A DNA stretch of 64,000 bases. Origin: Betaproteobacteria bacterium. GTDB lineage: Bacteria > Pseudomonadota > Gammaproteobacteria > Burkholderiales > Casimicrobiaceae. Shown piece by piece: positions 18,033 through 26,870 of this stretch. The translations under genes and the position numbers were made by a program. The notes below the pieces were generated by a model. It saw only the letters and a list, made by a program, of their open reading frames with translations. It did not search any database and had not been told where the DNA came from. The stretch's first letter is position 1. Each line of letters begins with the position of its first letter. The stretch spans positions 62,001 to 126,000 of the forward strand of contig JAPUER010000066.1 of NCBI GenBank assembly GCA_027492485.1, read 5' to 3'.

Positions 18033-18976
18033 GCGCGCCACCGCCGGTCGATCGTGCGTGCCAGCGTCAGCGCTTCGAACGCGCGGCGGCGAGCTACGCC
18101 GGTGCCGCCGTCGTGCAACGGGAGGTCGGTCAGCGTCTGCTCGAACGTTTCGACCTGATGCGGCTGACGCCGGCCCGCATTGTCGATGCCGGCTGCGGGC
18201 CGGGCACGCATACGGCGGCGCTGGCGGCACGCTTCCCGGCAGCGACGGTGGTGGCGGTCGATCAATCGCCGGCGATGGTGCGTCTCGCGGCGCCGTTGCG
18301 TGACGCGCCGCAGACCGGCTCCTGGCTGGGTCGCCTGCTTGGCCGCGACGGCAGCAAAGGCAGCAACACGGCGGCGCCCGACATCGAAGGCGTGGTCGCC
18401 GACATCGGCCAACTGCCGCTGGCGCGCGACAGTTGCGACGTGCTGTGGAGCAATTTCGCGCTGCAATTCGTCGACGATTTGCCGGCGCTGCTGGCCGATT
18501 GGAATCGGGTGCTGAAGGTAGGCGGCGTGGCGATGTTCACCGTGCCGGGGCCGGACAGCTTGATCGAGCTGCGCCGCGCCATCAACCTGGCCGGCGACGA
18601 CGCCGCCCGACGGGTGCAACGGTTCATCGATCTGCACGACATTGGCGACATGCTGGTGGGCGCGGGGTTTGCCGATCCGGTGATGGACATGGAGGTCATC
18701 ACGATCGAGTACGCCAGCGCCGATGCGTTGTGGCGCGACTTGCGAGCGATGGGCGTGACCAACGCGCTGGCCGGCCGGCCGCGTGGGCTGATGACGCCGC
18801 GACGACTGTGCGCCATCGCCGCGGCACTCGACGCCGGCCGGCGCGACGGCGGCCCGATACGGATCAGTGTGGAAGTGCTCTACGGCCACGCATGGAAAGT
18901 GGCCGCAAAGAAGACCGCCGACGGCCACGGCATCGTGCGTGTCGACGATATTCGCCGCGGACCACGCGCGACGTGA
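18029..18976 (+). CDS. bioC: Malonyl-ACP O-methyltransferase
   Basis: A 315-residue class I methyltransferase, GTG start overlapping bioH (GTGA). It methylates malonyl-ACP so that fatty-acid synthesis can build the pimelate moiety of biotin; bioH later removes the methyl. Features are the N-terminal FERAAASYAGAAVVQREV typical of BioC, motif I VDAGCGPGTHT, and the SNFALQFVDDLP segment. A 20-residue stretch (GRLLGRDGSKGSNTAAPDIE) lengthens it relative to the usual 250-290 residues. It ends 3 bp before the convergent pbpC stop. Confidence 0.92.
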   Translation: MSAPPPVDRACQRQRFERAAASYAGAAVVQREVGQRLLERFDLMRLTPARIVDAGCGPGTHTAALAARFPAATVVAVDQSPAMVRLAAPLRDAPQTGSWLGRLLGRDGSKGSNTAAPDIEGVVADIGQLPLARDSCDVLWSNFALQFVDDLPALLADWNRVLKVGGVAMFTVPGPDSLIELRRAINLAGDDAARRVQRFIDLHDIGDMLVGAGFADPVMDMEVITIEYASADALWRDLRAMGVTNALAGRPRGLMTPRRLCAIAAALDAGRRDGGPIRISVEVLYGHAWKVAAKKTADGHGIVRVDDIRRGPRAT

Positions 18977-18979
18977 TCG

Positions 18980-21337
18980 CTATCGAAGTTGCCCGCGCAC
19001 CGTCAGCGACACGCGATCGCGCTCCTGCCCGCTGCTGTCGAACAACCGGATCAGGTGATCGCCCGGCACCGGACGCCAGCGCAGCGGCGAACTGGCGCAA
19101 CCGAGCGCATCCTCGTTGACCTGCCAGCAGCCGGCATGTTCCGGGTCGCCGCTGGCCAGCGGGATCGTCTGCCGGTCGGCGGGAATGTCGGGGTCCAGCG
19201 CGACAATGGCGCCGTCGGTCGGTGAAGTGATGCGGGCGCCGATGCCCTGCGCCTCCCGTGCCGCCACCAGCGCGGTCGCGGGCTCGGTGCCGCGCACGAA
19301 CCATTCGTCGCGACCGGCCTCCACGCGCCCGTCGGCGGCGGCGAACTGTACGCGACGTTTGATCAGTCCCGGTGGCGGATCGCGATAGCGTCCGGCACCG
19401 AGTTTTGCAGCAGCTGCCTCCATCACATCCGCCCAGATCGGCCCGGCGCCGGTAATGCCGGTGACGTTATGCATTGGTGCGCCGCTCGCATTGCCGACCC
19501 ACACGCCTACGGTGACGCGGGTGTTGAAGCCGATCGCCCAGTTGTCGCGCATGTCCTTGCTGGTGCCGGTTTTCACCGCCGCCCAATGCGACAGCGCGAG
19601 CGGATTGTCGAAGCCGAACGTCACGTAACGCGCACCGCGATCGGACAACATGTCGGCAAGCAGCCAAGCGGTGTTCTCCGAGAACAGCCGCACGCTCCTT
19701 CCCCCAGCGGGGGAAGGCAGGGATGGGGGCAGGTGGCCTGTCATGCCCACGTTGGTTGAATTGCCAATTTCCCCCACTCTGGCCCTCCCCCGCTGGGGGA
19801 GGGGAATGAAGGTCGGGGGTGACATCGTGCCGCCATTGGCGATGGCGCGATAGGCGTTGGTCAGTTCCAGCAGTGTCACATCCGCGCTGCCGAGCGCCAG
19901 CGAAAACCCGTAGTGATCGGGATCGTTCGCGAGCGTACTCAGACCGGCGCGTTGCAACAGCTTGTGTGCCGGCGCCACGCCCACCAGCGTCAGCGCACGG
20001 ATGGCCGGCACGTTGAGCGACGAGGCGAGTGCCGTGCGCACGCTGACCGGCCCGACATATTCGTGCGCGTAGTTCTGCGGCGTGTAGGCACCGCCGCCGA
20101 CGTCGACCGAGAACGGGGAGTCGTCAAGCAGCGTGGCGGCAGTGAACAGGTTGTGCTCGATGCCGAGCCCGTAGATGAAGGGCTTCAGCGTCGAGCCGGC
20201 CTGTCGTGGCGCGCGGGCGGCGTCCACCTCGCCGGCGGCCGACAGGCGCCCCGAGGAGCCGACGTAAGCAAGCACTTCGCCGCTGGCGTTGTCGATCGCC
20301 ACCACGGCCGCATCGTGCGCGTTGCGCCCGACCAGTTGCTGCAAGTGCTTCGCGATGGCATCGCGCGCCGCCAGTTGCAGGTCGCGGTCAATCGTGCTGT
20401 GCGTGGCCGACGACGGCAGATTGCGGGGGAGGTGCGGGGCGATCATCTCGCGTTCGTCGCGCAGCTTTCCGGCGCTGCCCCAGCGATCCATCACGTAGGC
20501 AAGCTGCCCGCAGTCGGCACCCGCATCGAGGCCACGCAGCACTTCGCAGGCACGGCGCTCGACGGTGGCACGCGGCGCCTGCGGCGCACGGATCAGCGCG
20601 GCGAGCAACGCCGATTCGGCGGCGTTCAGTCCATGCGGCGCCTTGCCGAACAGCGTTCCCGCCGCAGCGCCGATACCCTGAATCTCGCCGCGAAAAAACA
20701 CGCCGTTGAGATAGGTCTCCAGAATCTGCTGCTTCGTCAACGCGCGTTCGAGCGACCACGCCGCCTGCGCCTGATCGATCTTCTGCTGCACGCTGCGGCC
20801 TTCCGCCGCCCGCGCCAGAGTGCGGTCCAGCATCGCCGCCACCTGCATCGAAATGCTGCTGGCGCCACGTACCACGTTGCTTTGCCGCAGGTTGGCGACG
20901 ACCGCAGCCGCAGCGGCGCGCAAATCCACGCCGTCATGTTCGAAAAAGCGCTTGTCCTCGGAGGCCAGCACGGCCTCGACCAGCGCCGGCGAAATCTCGT
21001 CGAGCGTGACCCACTGCGCACGGCGCACCTTGTCGTCGGTGCGCACATGCTGGATGACGGCGCCGTTGCGGTCGAGGATCAGGCGCTCGCTGGGTGTGTG
21101 GGCGTTGCGGACGGTATCGAAGGCGATCGGATTGGCCGCAATGCACTCGACGGCCAGCAGGAACGCAGTCCCCGTGGCAATACGAAACCAGAGACGCGCC
21201 CCCCTCCCCCAGCGGGGGAGGGCAGGGTGGGGGCAGCCGGTATCACGAACTTCATGCCTGCGGTGCGACCTTCCCCCACCCCAGCCCTCCCCCGCTGGGG
21301 GAGGGTTCAGGGAGGATTGCAACTTACTCAGGATCAC
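18980..21337 (-). CDS. pbpC: Penicillin-binding protein 1C, carrying two in-frame palindromic repeats
   Basis: A 785-residue bifunctional peptidoglycan synthase. After an N-terminal tail comes a membrane helix (ATGTAFLLAVE). The GT51 glycosyltransferase domain has EDKRFFEHDGVDLRA and RGASSISMQ. The transpeptidase has nucleophile S382 in GSTLKPF, SSLN and KTGTS. A C-terminal BiPBP_C-like domain ends the protein. The GTG start overlaps the stop of the alpha-2-macroglobulin gene (GTGA), the conserved yfhM-pbpC arrangement. Odd: copies of the CCCCCAGCGGGGG repeat encode most of the cytoplasmic tail (21199-21306) and about 37 residues within the transpeptidase domain (19695-19804), with the frame kept. 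Confidence 0.93.
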   Translation of the reverse strand: MILSKLQSSLNPPPAGEGWGGGRSHRRHEVRDTGCPHPALPRWGRGARLWFRIATGTAFLLAVECIAANPIAFDTVRNAHTPSERLILDRNGAVIQHVRTDDKVRRAQWVTLDEISPALVEAVLASEDKRFFEHDGVDLRAAAAAVVANLRQSNVVRGASSISMQVAAMLDRTLARAAEGRSVQQKIDQAQAAWSLERALTKQQILETYLNGVFFRGEIQGIGAAAGTLFGKAPHGLNAAESALLAALIRAPQAPRATVERRACEVLRGLDAGADCGQLAYVMDRWGSAGKLRDEREMIAPHLPRNLPSSATHSTIDRDLQLAARDAIAKHLQQLVGRNAHDAAVVAIDNASGEVLAYVGSSGRLSAAGEVDAARAPRQAGSTLKPFIYGLGIEHNLFTAATLLDDSPFSVDVGGGAYTPQNYAHEYVGPVSVRTALASSLNVPAIRALTLVGVAPAHKLLQRAGLSTLANDPDHYGFSLALGSADVTLLELTNAYRAIANGGTMSPPTFIPLPQRGRARVGEIGNSTNVGMTGHLPPSLPSPAGGRSVRLFSENTAWLLADMLSDRGARYVTFGFDNPLALSHWAAVKTGTSKDMRDNWAIGFNTRVTVGVWVGNASGAPMHNVTGITGAGPIWADVMEAAAAKLGAGRYRDPPPGLIKRRVQFAAADGRVEAGRDEWFVRGTEPATALVAAREAQGIGARITSPTDGAIVALDPDIPADRQTIPLASGDPEHAGCWQVNEDALGCASSPLRWRPVPGDHLIRLFDSSGQERDRVSLTVRGQLR
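19695..19804. repeat. CCCCCAGCGGGGG palindromic repeat pair, copy 2, inside pbpC
   Basis: Left unit CCTTCCCCCAGCGGGGGAAGG at 19697-19717 with its GGGATGGGGG tail; right unit 19771-19804 with CCCCCGCTGGGGG. On the coding strand it is read as LPQRGRARVGE through LPSPAGGRS, between SPPTF and RLFSEN, where other PBP1C proteins have a short loop. It is an in-frame insertion with no stop. Confidence 0.88.
21199..21306. repeat. CCCCCAGCGGGGG palindromic repeat pair, copy 3, in pbpC N-terminal tail
   Basis: Left unit 21199-21233 (CCCTCCCCCAGCGGGGGAGGG core) and right unit 21270-21306 in mirror orientation, separated by about 36 bp unlike the other copies. It is read as NPPPAGEGWGGG through HPALPRWGRG in the predicted cytoplasmic tail of PBP1C. 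Confidence 0.88.
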
Positions 21338-24300
21338 GGCTCGATCTCGAATACCGCATTACCAAGCTGGCCGTTGACCTCGGGCGCGTACATCGCTTCG
21401 GCATGCGTCGGCGGTAGCGCAAACTTGCCCGGTGTCGTCAGCCGGATGTCGTAAGAGAAACTGTGCTGACCCTTGCCGGCCCATTCGAACGACGAGCGCA
21501 CGTTGGTGAAGGTGCGTTCGATGTAGCGATAGCCGCTCCAGGTGCGCGGCGGCTCCGACACATTGGCTAGCTTGGCGAGGCCGCCGAGCACCGTGCTGCC
21601 GGCCGGTACCGGATCGTCGACGGCCAGCCAGCCGAGCCCGGCCTTGCTTTCCGCAGTCACTGTGACCTGAATGACATCGCCGACGCTGTAGTGCCCGGCC
21701 CGCTTTTGTTGCACCGGTTTGAACGATTTGCTCACCACCAGTCCGTTGTCGACCTTGCCGGTGAGTGGTACCGGTGCGCGCAACTGCACACGCGCCCAGG
21801 GCTCGCCTTTGCCGAGATGCTCGATCGCCACGGCACCATTGCTGGCAGCGCGGTCGCTCCAGTTGAAGACCGCCTCGCCCTCGGTGGTGGCGGCATCCCA
21901 GACCACTTCTTTGGTTTCGCCGTTGTAACTGATGCGGGTGCGGCCATCGGCAGCCGCCTGTTTGTTGTGCCGTTCCAGTGCGTAGGCTGCCCACAGGTTC
22001 GCCTGCGTGCTCCAGAAGTAGCCACCGCGCTGCATGCGATTGTTGAGGCCACGCAGCAGCGGGATGCGGAATTCAGCCAGCTCGCGGGTATCCATGCTCA
22101 GCCGGAACATGCGGGCCAGCGTGTAGTCGTCGCTGCGCATGAAATACCAGCGGTCGTCGCTGCGCGCAACGGTCGCCACCGACGAGGCGACACGGATGTT
22201 GTCACGCAGTTCCCTGACGGCGGCCGCACGCTGCGCGTCGCGATTCGGCACCTCCTTGCTGCGATTGAGGATGTCGATCCAGTCGGCGAGCGACGCCGCA
22301 GTGAGTTTGACTGGGTCGACGCGCACCGTATCGAGCAGGCGTTTGCTGGCGCGGTCGTAGCGCGACAAGGCCTCCAGCGCTATGAGCTTTTCGGACAGCA
22401 GGTAGTAGCCGTCATTCGGCAACCACGCGCGATTGGTTTTCACCTCGCCCGCGACGTAGCGTTCAAGACCATAGAGCATGCGGTTGCGCGCCTCGTCGGG
22501 GATCTTCCAGCCCGCCTCATGCGCCCCCGACAGCACAAACGCCGTCAGCACCGGATAGCCCTCGTTGCTGTCGCCGGGGTAGTAGTTGGCCAGACCCGAC
22601 GGCGACAGGTAATTGGGCAGACTGTTGGCGATGATGTCCCACAGCGCTTCGTTTTTGGTGCCCATTGTCTTCGTCATGCGCTGTTCGAGGCAGGCGAAGG
22701 GATAGCGCTCGAAATAGGCACGGATACCGCTGGTGTCGGCGCCGTAAGTGCGCGCGAGCGAGACGACCAAATCGCCCCTGCTCGTTGCAGTGTCCGGTTT
22801 CAGCGTGATCGATGCCCGGCCCTTCACTTCCGAATTGGCGTCTGCCAGCGTGCGCACCGGCAGCGGCGTCTGCAATGCCTGCTTGATGCGCAGTGCATCG
22901 CCGCGCGGTTTGCCCTTTTCGGTGGCCGCGAAATTCCAGGTGATCTCCTTGCCGTCGGCGGGGGCCTTGATGTCCCAGGTAATGACCGCGCTCTGGCCCG
23001 CATCGATCCTGACTTCCTTGGTCGATAACTTGACTTCTCCCGTTCGCCCTGAGGCGTTAGCCGAAGGGTTTGATGTCGAGATGGAATCAGACCCCTCGCT
23101 GCGCTCGGGGCGAACGGTACCGAATGTTCCGTTTACCTCGGCAACGATGGCGCGCTGCGTGCTGTTACGCAGCGTGACGCCAGACCGATACTCGTCGCCG
23201 TTGCGGGTCACTGCTGGCAAACCGGAGAACAGTTGCAGGTCACGCGTCGAGCGGATGCTTGCCTCGCCGGTGCCGTAGCGATCGCCCTCTGCGGCGTTGC
23301 TGCGATCTGCCACCGCGACGATGCGGAAGCGCGTCAGCGAGTCGTTCAGCGGCACTTCGACGGTGGCCTCGCCGTTGGCATCGGTCATTACGCTGCTCTG
23401 CCAGAGGATCAGCGTGTCGAACAGTTCGCGCGTGCCGGCGCCGCGACCGCCGGAGCCACCCGGCGGCAGCGCCTTGCGACCGAAGTGGCGTTTGCCGATC
23501 ACCTGCATCTGCGCGGTCGCCGTGGTCACGCCGTAATCGCGGCGCTTCATCATCGATTCCAGCAACTTCCAGGTGTTGTTGCCCTGCAATTCAAGCAGCG
23601 CTTCGTCGATGGCGAACACGGCAAGCTCGGTGCCGTCGCCGGGGCGATTGTTGTTGCTGCGCGCCACCTTGATTTTGACCAGTGATTTCTCGCGCGTCTG
23701 GTACTCCGGCTTGTCGGGCGTCACCGTGACGTTGAGCCCATAACGCTGCCAGTTGATATCGATATTTGCGATGCCGAGCTTGAATGCGGGTTTCGCCAGG
23801 TCGACCAGCGCCGTCGGCGCCGGCGCACCGATGCGACCACGCACCAGCAGGGCGGAGACATAAGCGTTCGGCGCCCACTCTTCCCTGACCGGCACCTCGA
23901 TCACGGCCGATTTGCCGGAGAGTTTGGTTACAAAGCTCGACAGCACGTTGCCGTCACGCTCAACGGTCACCAGCACATTGGCCTCGCGGAACGGCATACG
24001 CACCTGGAAGCGGGCCTTCTCGTTTGGCTCGTAGCGCTTCTTCTCGGGCAGCAGATCGATGCGGTCCGAGCTTTCGGCGCGGAACATCCAGTCGTCGCCG
24101 TTCGACGCCCACATCGAGGTGCCGGCGCTGGCGCTGCGGCCGCCACTGTCGGTTACCTCGGCGGTGAATTGAATCTCGCCCGACGCGGCAACGCTGCTGG
24201 TGCAGGTGAACTTGCCGCTGCGATCGGAGGTGCCTTCGCATAGCACGCCGAGATCGCTCTTGCGTTCGCTCGATTCGTAGCTGTAGAAGCCACCGATATT

Positions 24301-26697
24301 GCGCTTGCGGTAACTGTCCCAGGTGCGGTTGAGGCCTTTCACCTTGAACTTCACACCACCGACCGGTTTGCCGGTGACATCGGTGGTGATGATGTCGTAC
24401 ACCAGTTTCTCGCGCGCCATCGCCCAGTCCGACGTCTTGATGCCGATCAGCACGGCCGACGGCCACACCGTCGTGCGTGCCTGCGCCGTGTAAATCTCGC
24501 CATTCGGATCCTTGTATTCCATGTCGGCGACCAGCGAATGCGGGCGCTCCACCTTTGGTGTGGCCAGCGCCACCCGTGCGGCGCCGGCGTTGGACAATGC
24601 GACTGTCTGATCCTCTCCTTCGGGCTGGCCGCCGCGGCGACGGTTGCGACGGCCACCACCTTCTTCGTCGTCGCTCGACACGCTGAAGCTGTAGTCGGGC
24701 AGACTGTCGAATCCGGGCCAGCTGCGCGGGTCGAAGCGCGAACGAACGGTCACCACATCGCCACTCGCCGGCCCGCCAGAAAGAAACGACAGACGGACGT
24801 CGACATTGGCGCTGTCGCCGCCGACGATATTGGCAGCGGGAATGCTGATCTCGGACTTGTAGACCGGCAAGCGGAAATCCGCCACCGTGAATCGCGCGGT
24901 GGTGCGTCCGTTGATCTCGATGCGATACTGGCCGCGCTTCGCATTGCCCGGCAGTCGCAGCTCGGTTGTCGCGTTGCCGCGCGGGTTCCAGTCCAGCGCG
25001 AGTGTGCTGCGCTGATTGTTGCCTTCGTTGACGACCGACAGGTTCCTTGGCAGCTTGCCGGCATCGGGCGCAGCGGTGCCAAAGCGTTTCAGGTCACGTG
25101 CGTAGTGCTTCATGTGCACCGTTTCGCCGGGGCGCAGCAGGTTGCGTGGCAGGATGGTATGAAACGCCTGCTTGCTGTTCGTGCCGTCGCCGTCGTAGTC
25201 GTAATCCCACGGCAGATTGAAGCGCCAGGATTCGATGCCCCGCGTCCAGTCGCTGCGGGTGAAGGCGACGTCGTCACCGCTTTGCGCGAACACGAAGCTC
25301 GGGCAGGATTCCTTGTTTTTCGTTGCTTTCGGTGTCAGCCGGGCAGTGCCATCGCGGTCGGTCTTGCCAACGGCAAGTTCCACGCCCTTGCAATCGCGGA
25401 TCCGCACGCTGGCGTCGGGCACTACCGTGGCATCGTTCAGCCGCGTTACCCATACGAACGCGCCACCGCTGCCGGTCTTCACGTGCACCGCCAGATTGGT
25501 CACCAGCGCCATGGTGCGGACGTACATCGCGCCTTTCTTTTCCAGCAGCGAGTTGCCCAGTGCGCTGGACTCTGCCTCGACGATGTGCAGTCCCGGCTCC
25601 GCCAGCGGCAGCCCGACAACCTCAAACTCCTTCGGGCCGCCCGGCTTCGGCAGCGGCAGCGACTGTGCCTGGGCGTTGCCCTTGAGCAGCGAGCGACCAC
25701 GCATGTCGTCTTCGCCTTTCGGCCGGTCGCCAAAGTCCGCGTAGTCGGACTCATCGTCATCCATCGAGCGGTCGCTTTGCTGGAAGCCCAGCGTGCGGGC
25801 GTACCAGCGGATCATGTCCTGCTCGCCGGTCACGCGCAGCTTGCGGATGGTGGCGGCCGTGCCTGCTCCGCCGGCGCCCGGCTCAAGATTGCGCACCGTG
25901 ATTGGCAACGCCGGATCGGCCTGTCGTTCCAGAATGCCGAAGCTGCGCGGGAACTTCACCAGCGGCGGGTAGGCGCCGGTGCGCAACGTGTAAGCACGTT
26001 TGACGGTGAGCGGCGTGTTGCTGCCGGATTCCTTGAGATTGGGCGGCAGCACCAGCGTGAAACGGGTCTCCGGCGGCAGTTTGCCGAAGGTGATGCCGTC
26101 GCCGTCGTCACTGTCCTGCTTCGGTGGGTACAGCTTGCCGGCGTCGTCACGCAGACGGAAGCGCGCCGCATCCTTGGGGTCAATCGCCCGCTGGAAGCCG
26201 ACGCGCACGGGCGACAGCGGATTGCAGCCCGCGTCCTTGTTTTCCCGGCTGCAATTGACCTCCAGCCAGTCGCCCGAGCGCACCTTGAAACGCAGGATTT
26301 CCACGGCTTGCTTGGTGTTTGCCGTCGGCGAATCCCAGCGGATGGTCACATTGGCGCCGGTCGGGAAATTCTGCGTGCAGCGGAATGCAATCCAGTTCTC
26401 CGCGTTGCCGATACCCGCCGCGCGCAACAGCTCCGTTCGCCGTGCACCGCCGACCGGCCGCACATTGTCCACCGAGCGCACACCTTCGACTTCGCAGAAC
26501 ACGTGCGCCACAAAGGTCCGGGCGTCGACCGGCCCCTTGGCGCGAAACAGGAACATCTGCTGTTCGTCGATATCGCTTGCCTCGTTGGACGGACGCGTCT
26601 CGGCAAGGGCCGGCAAATCGGCAGCCTGAGCGCTTCGGATGGCAAACGGCAACGCCACCGTTCCGGCAAGAACGGCGGCTAGGAGGGATCGCAACAT
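21334..26697 (-). CDS. Bacterial alpha-2-macroglobulin (YfhM type)
   Basis: A 1787-residue periplasmic protease-trap protein. A signal peptide (MLRSLLAAVLAGTVALPFA, cleavage near AQA) has no lipobox cysteine, unlike E. coli YfhM. Successive MG beta-sandwich domains follow. The thioester motif CLEQ is at C1336 (rc of 22681-22692), followed by an alpha-helical thioester domain and a C-terminal receptor-like domain. Such proteins covalently trap invading proteases and work with PBP1C, whose gene overlaps its stop by 4 bp. A palindromic repeat at 23040-23117 adds about 26 residues (VRPERSEGSDS and following) in frame. The start at 26697 was chosen for the signal peptide. Confidence 0.94.
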   Translation of the reverse strand: MLRSLLAAVLAGTVALPFAIRSAQAADLPALAETRPSNEASDIDEQQMFLFRAKGPVDARTFVAHVFCEVEGVRSVDNVRPVGGARRTELLRAAGIGNAENWIAFRCTQNFPTGANVTIRWDSPTANTKQAVEILRFKVRSGDWLEVNCSRENKDAGCNPLSPVRVGFQRAIDPKDAARFRLRDDAGKLYPPKQDSDDGDGITFGKLPPETRFTLVLPPNLKESGSNTPLTVKRAYTLRTGAYPPLVKFPRSFGILERQADPALPITVRNLEPGAGGAGTAATIRKLRVTGEQDMIRWYARTLGFQQSDRSMDDDESDYADFGDRPKGEDDMRGRSLLKGNAQAQSLPLPKPGGPKEFEVVGLPLAEPGLHIVEAESSALGNSLLEKKGAMYVRTMALVTNLAVHVKTGSGGAFVWVTRLNDATVVPDASVRIRDCKGVELAVGKTDRDGTARLTPKATKNKESCPSFVFAQSGDDVAFTRSDWTRGIESWRFNLPWDYDYDGDGTNSKQAFHTILPRNLLRPGETVHMKHYARDLKRFGTAAPDAGKLPRNLSVVNEGNNQRSTLALDWNPRGNATTELRLPGNAKRGQYRIEINGRTTARFTVADFRLPVYKSEISIPAANIVGGDSANVDVRLSFLSGGPASGDVVTVRSRFDPRSWPGFDSLPDYSFSVSSDDEEGGGRRNRRRGGQPEGEDQTVALSNAGAARVALATPKVERPHSLVADMEYKDPNGEIYTAQARTTVWPSAVLIGIKTSDWAMAREKLVYDIITTDVTGKPVGGVKFKVKGLNRTWDSYRKRNIGGFYSYESSERKSDLGVLCEGTSDRSGKFTCTSSVAASGEIQFTAEVTDSGGRSASAGTSMWASNGDDWMFRAESSDRIDLLPEKKRYEPNEKARFQVRMPFREANVLVTVERDGNVLSSFVTKLSGKSAVIEVPVREEWAPNAYVSALLVRGRIGAPAPTALVDLAKPAFKLGIANIDINWQRYGLNVTVTPDKPEYQTREKSLVKIKVARSNNNRPGDGTELAVFAIDEALLELQGNNTWKLLESMMKRRDYGVTTATAQMQVIGKRHFGRKALPPGGSGGRGAGTRELFDTLILWQSSVMTDANGEATVEVPLNDSLTRFRIVAVADRSNAAEGDRYGTGEASIRSTRDLQLFSGLPAVTRNGDEYRSGVTLRNSTQRAIVAEVNGTFGTVRPERSEGSDSISTSNPSANASGRTGEVKLSTKEVRIDAGQSAVITWDIKAPADGKEITWNFAATEKGKPRGDALRIKQALQTPLPVRTLADANSEVKGRASITLKPDTATSRGDLVVSLARTYGADTSGIRAYFERYPFACLEQRMTKTMGTKNEALWDIIANSLPNYLSPSGLANYYPGDSNEGYPVLTAFVLSGAHEAGWKIPDEARNRMLYGLERYVAGEVKTNRAWLPNDGYYLLSEKLIALEALSRYDRASKRLLDTVRVDPVKLTAASLADWIDILNRSKEVPNRDAQRAAAVRELRDNIRVASSVATVARSDDRWYFMRSDDYTLARMFRLSMDTRELAEFRIPLLRGLNNRMQRGGYFWSTQANLWAAYALERHNKQAAADGRTRISYNGETKEVVWDAATTEGEAVFNWSDRAASNGAVAIEHLGKGEPWARVQLRAPVPLTGKVDNGLVVSKSFKPVQQKRAGHYSVGDVIQVTVTAESKAGLGWLAVDDPVPAGSTVLGGLAKLANVSEPPRTWSGYRYIERTFTNVRSSFEWAGKGQHSFSYDIRLTTPGKFALPPTHAEAMYAPEVNGQLGNAVFEIEP
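23040..23117. repeat. GTTCGCCC palindromic (RSEG-type) repeat inside alpha-2-macroglobulin gene
   Basis: A 78-bp palindrome: CCGTTCGCCCTGAGGCGT on the left and CTCGGGGCGAACGG on the right. On the coding strand it is read VRPERSEGSDS then NPSANASGRTGE. The same family is intergenic at 34554-34627, and a fragment resembling its arm (GTTCGTGGTGAGCCCG) lies in the gene at 9455-11875, near 11383. Confidence 0.85.
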
Positions 26698-26870
26698 GGG
26701 GATATCTCGCTGGATGTGACGTGGTGACGTTGGGTTGGCAGTTGTTTCTGGCGGCCCGAGCGCGGTCCGCGTTGTGGCATCCGGTTCTACCCGGAATCCA
26801 CAACCCGCGCAATCGTTCATTCGCGCTACCACCGGCCGCCTACGGGAGTCGCTATCGCTAAACTCGGCGC

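Noticed and set aside
17118-18230. N-terminal extension of comF across bioH and bioC
   Set aside because: It would overlap two genuine genes on the other strand and has no similarity; the TTG at 17117 gives a normal ComF.
24538-26682. A 714-codon open frame antisense to the alpha-2-macroglobulin gene
   Set aside because: It lies wholly within a well-supported gene, has no family features, and its composition is that of a third-position GC artefact.
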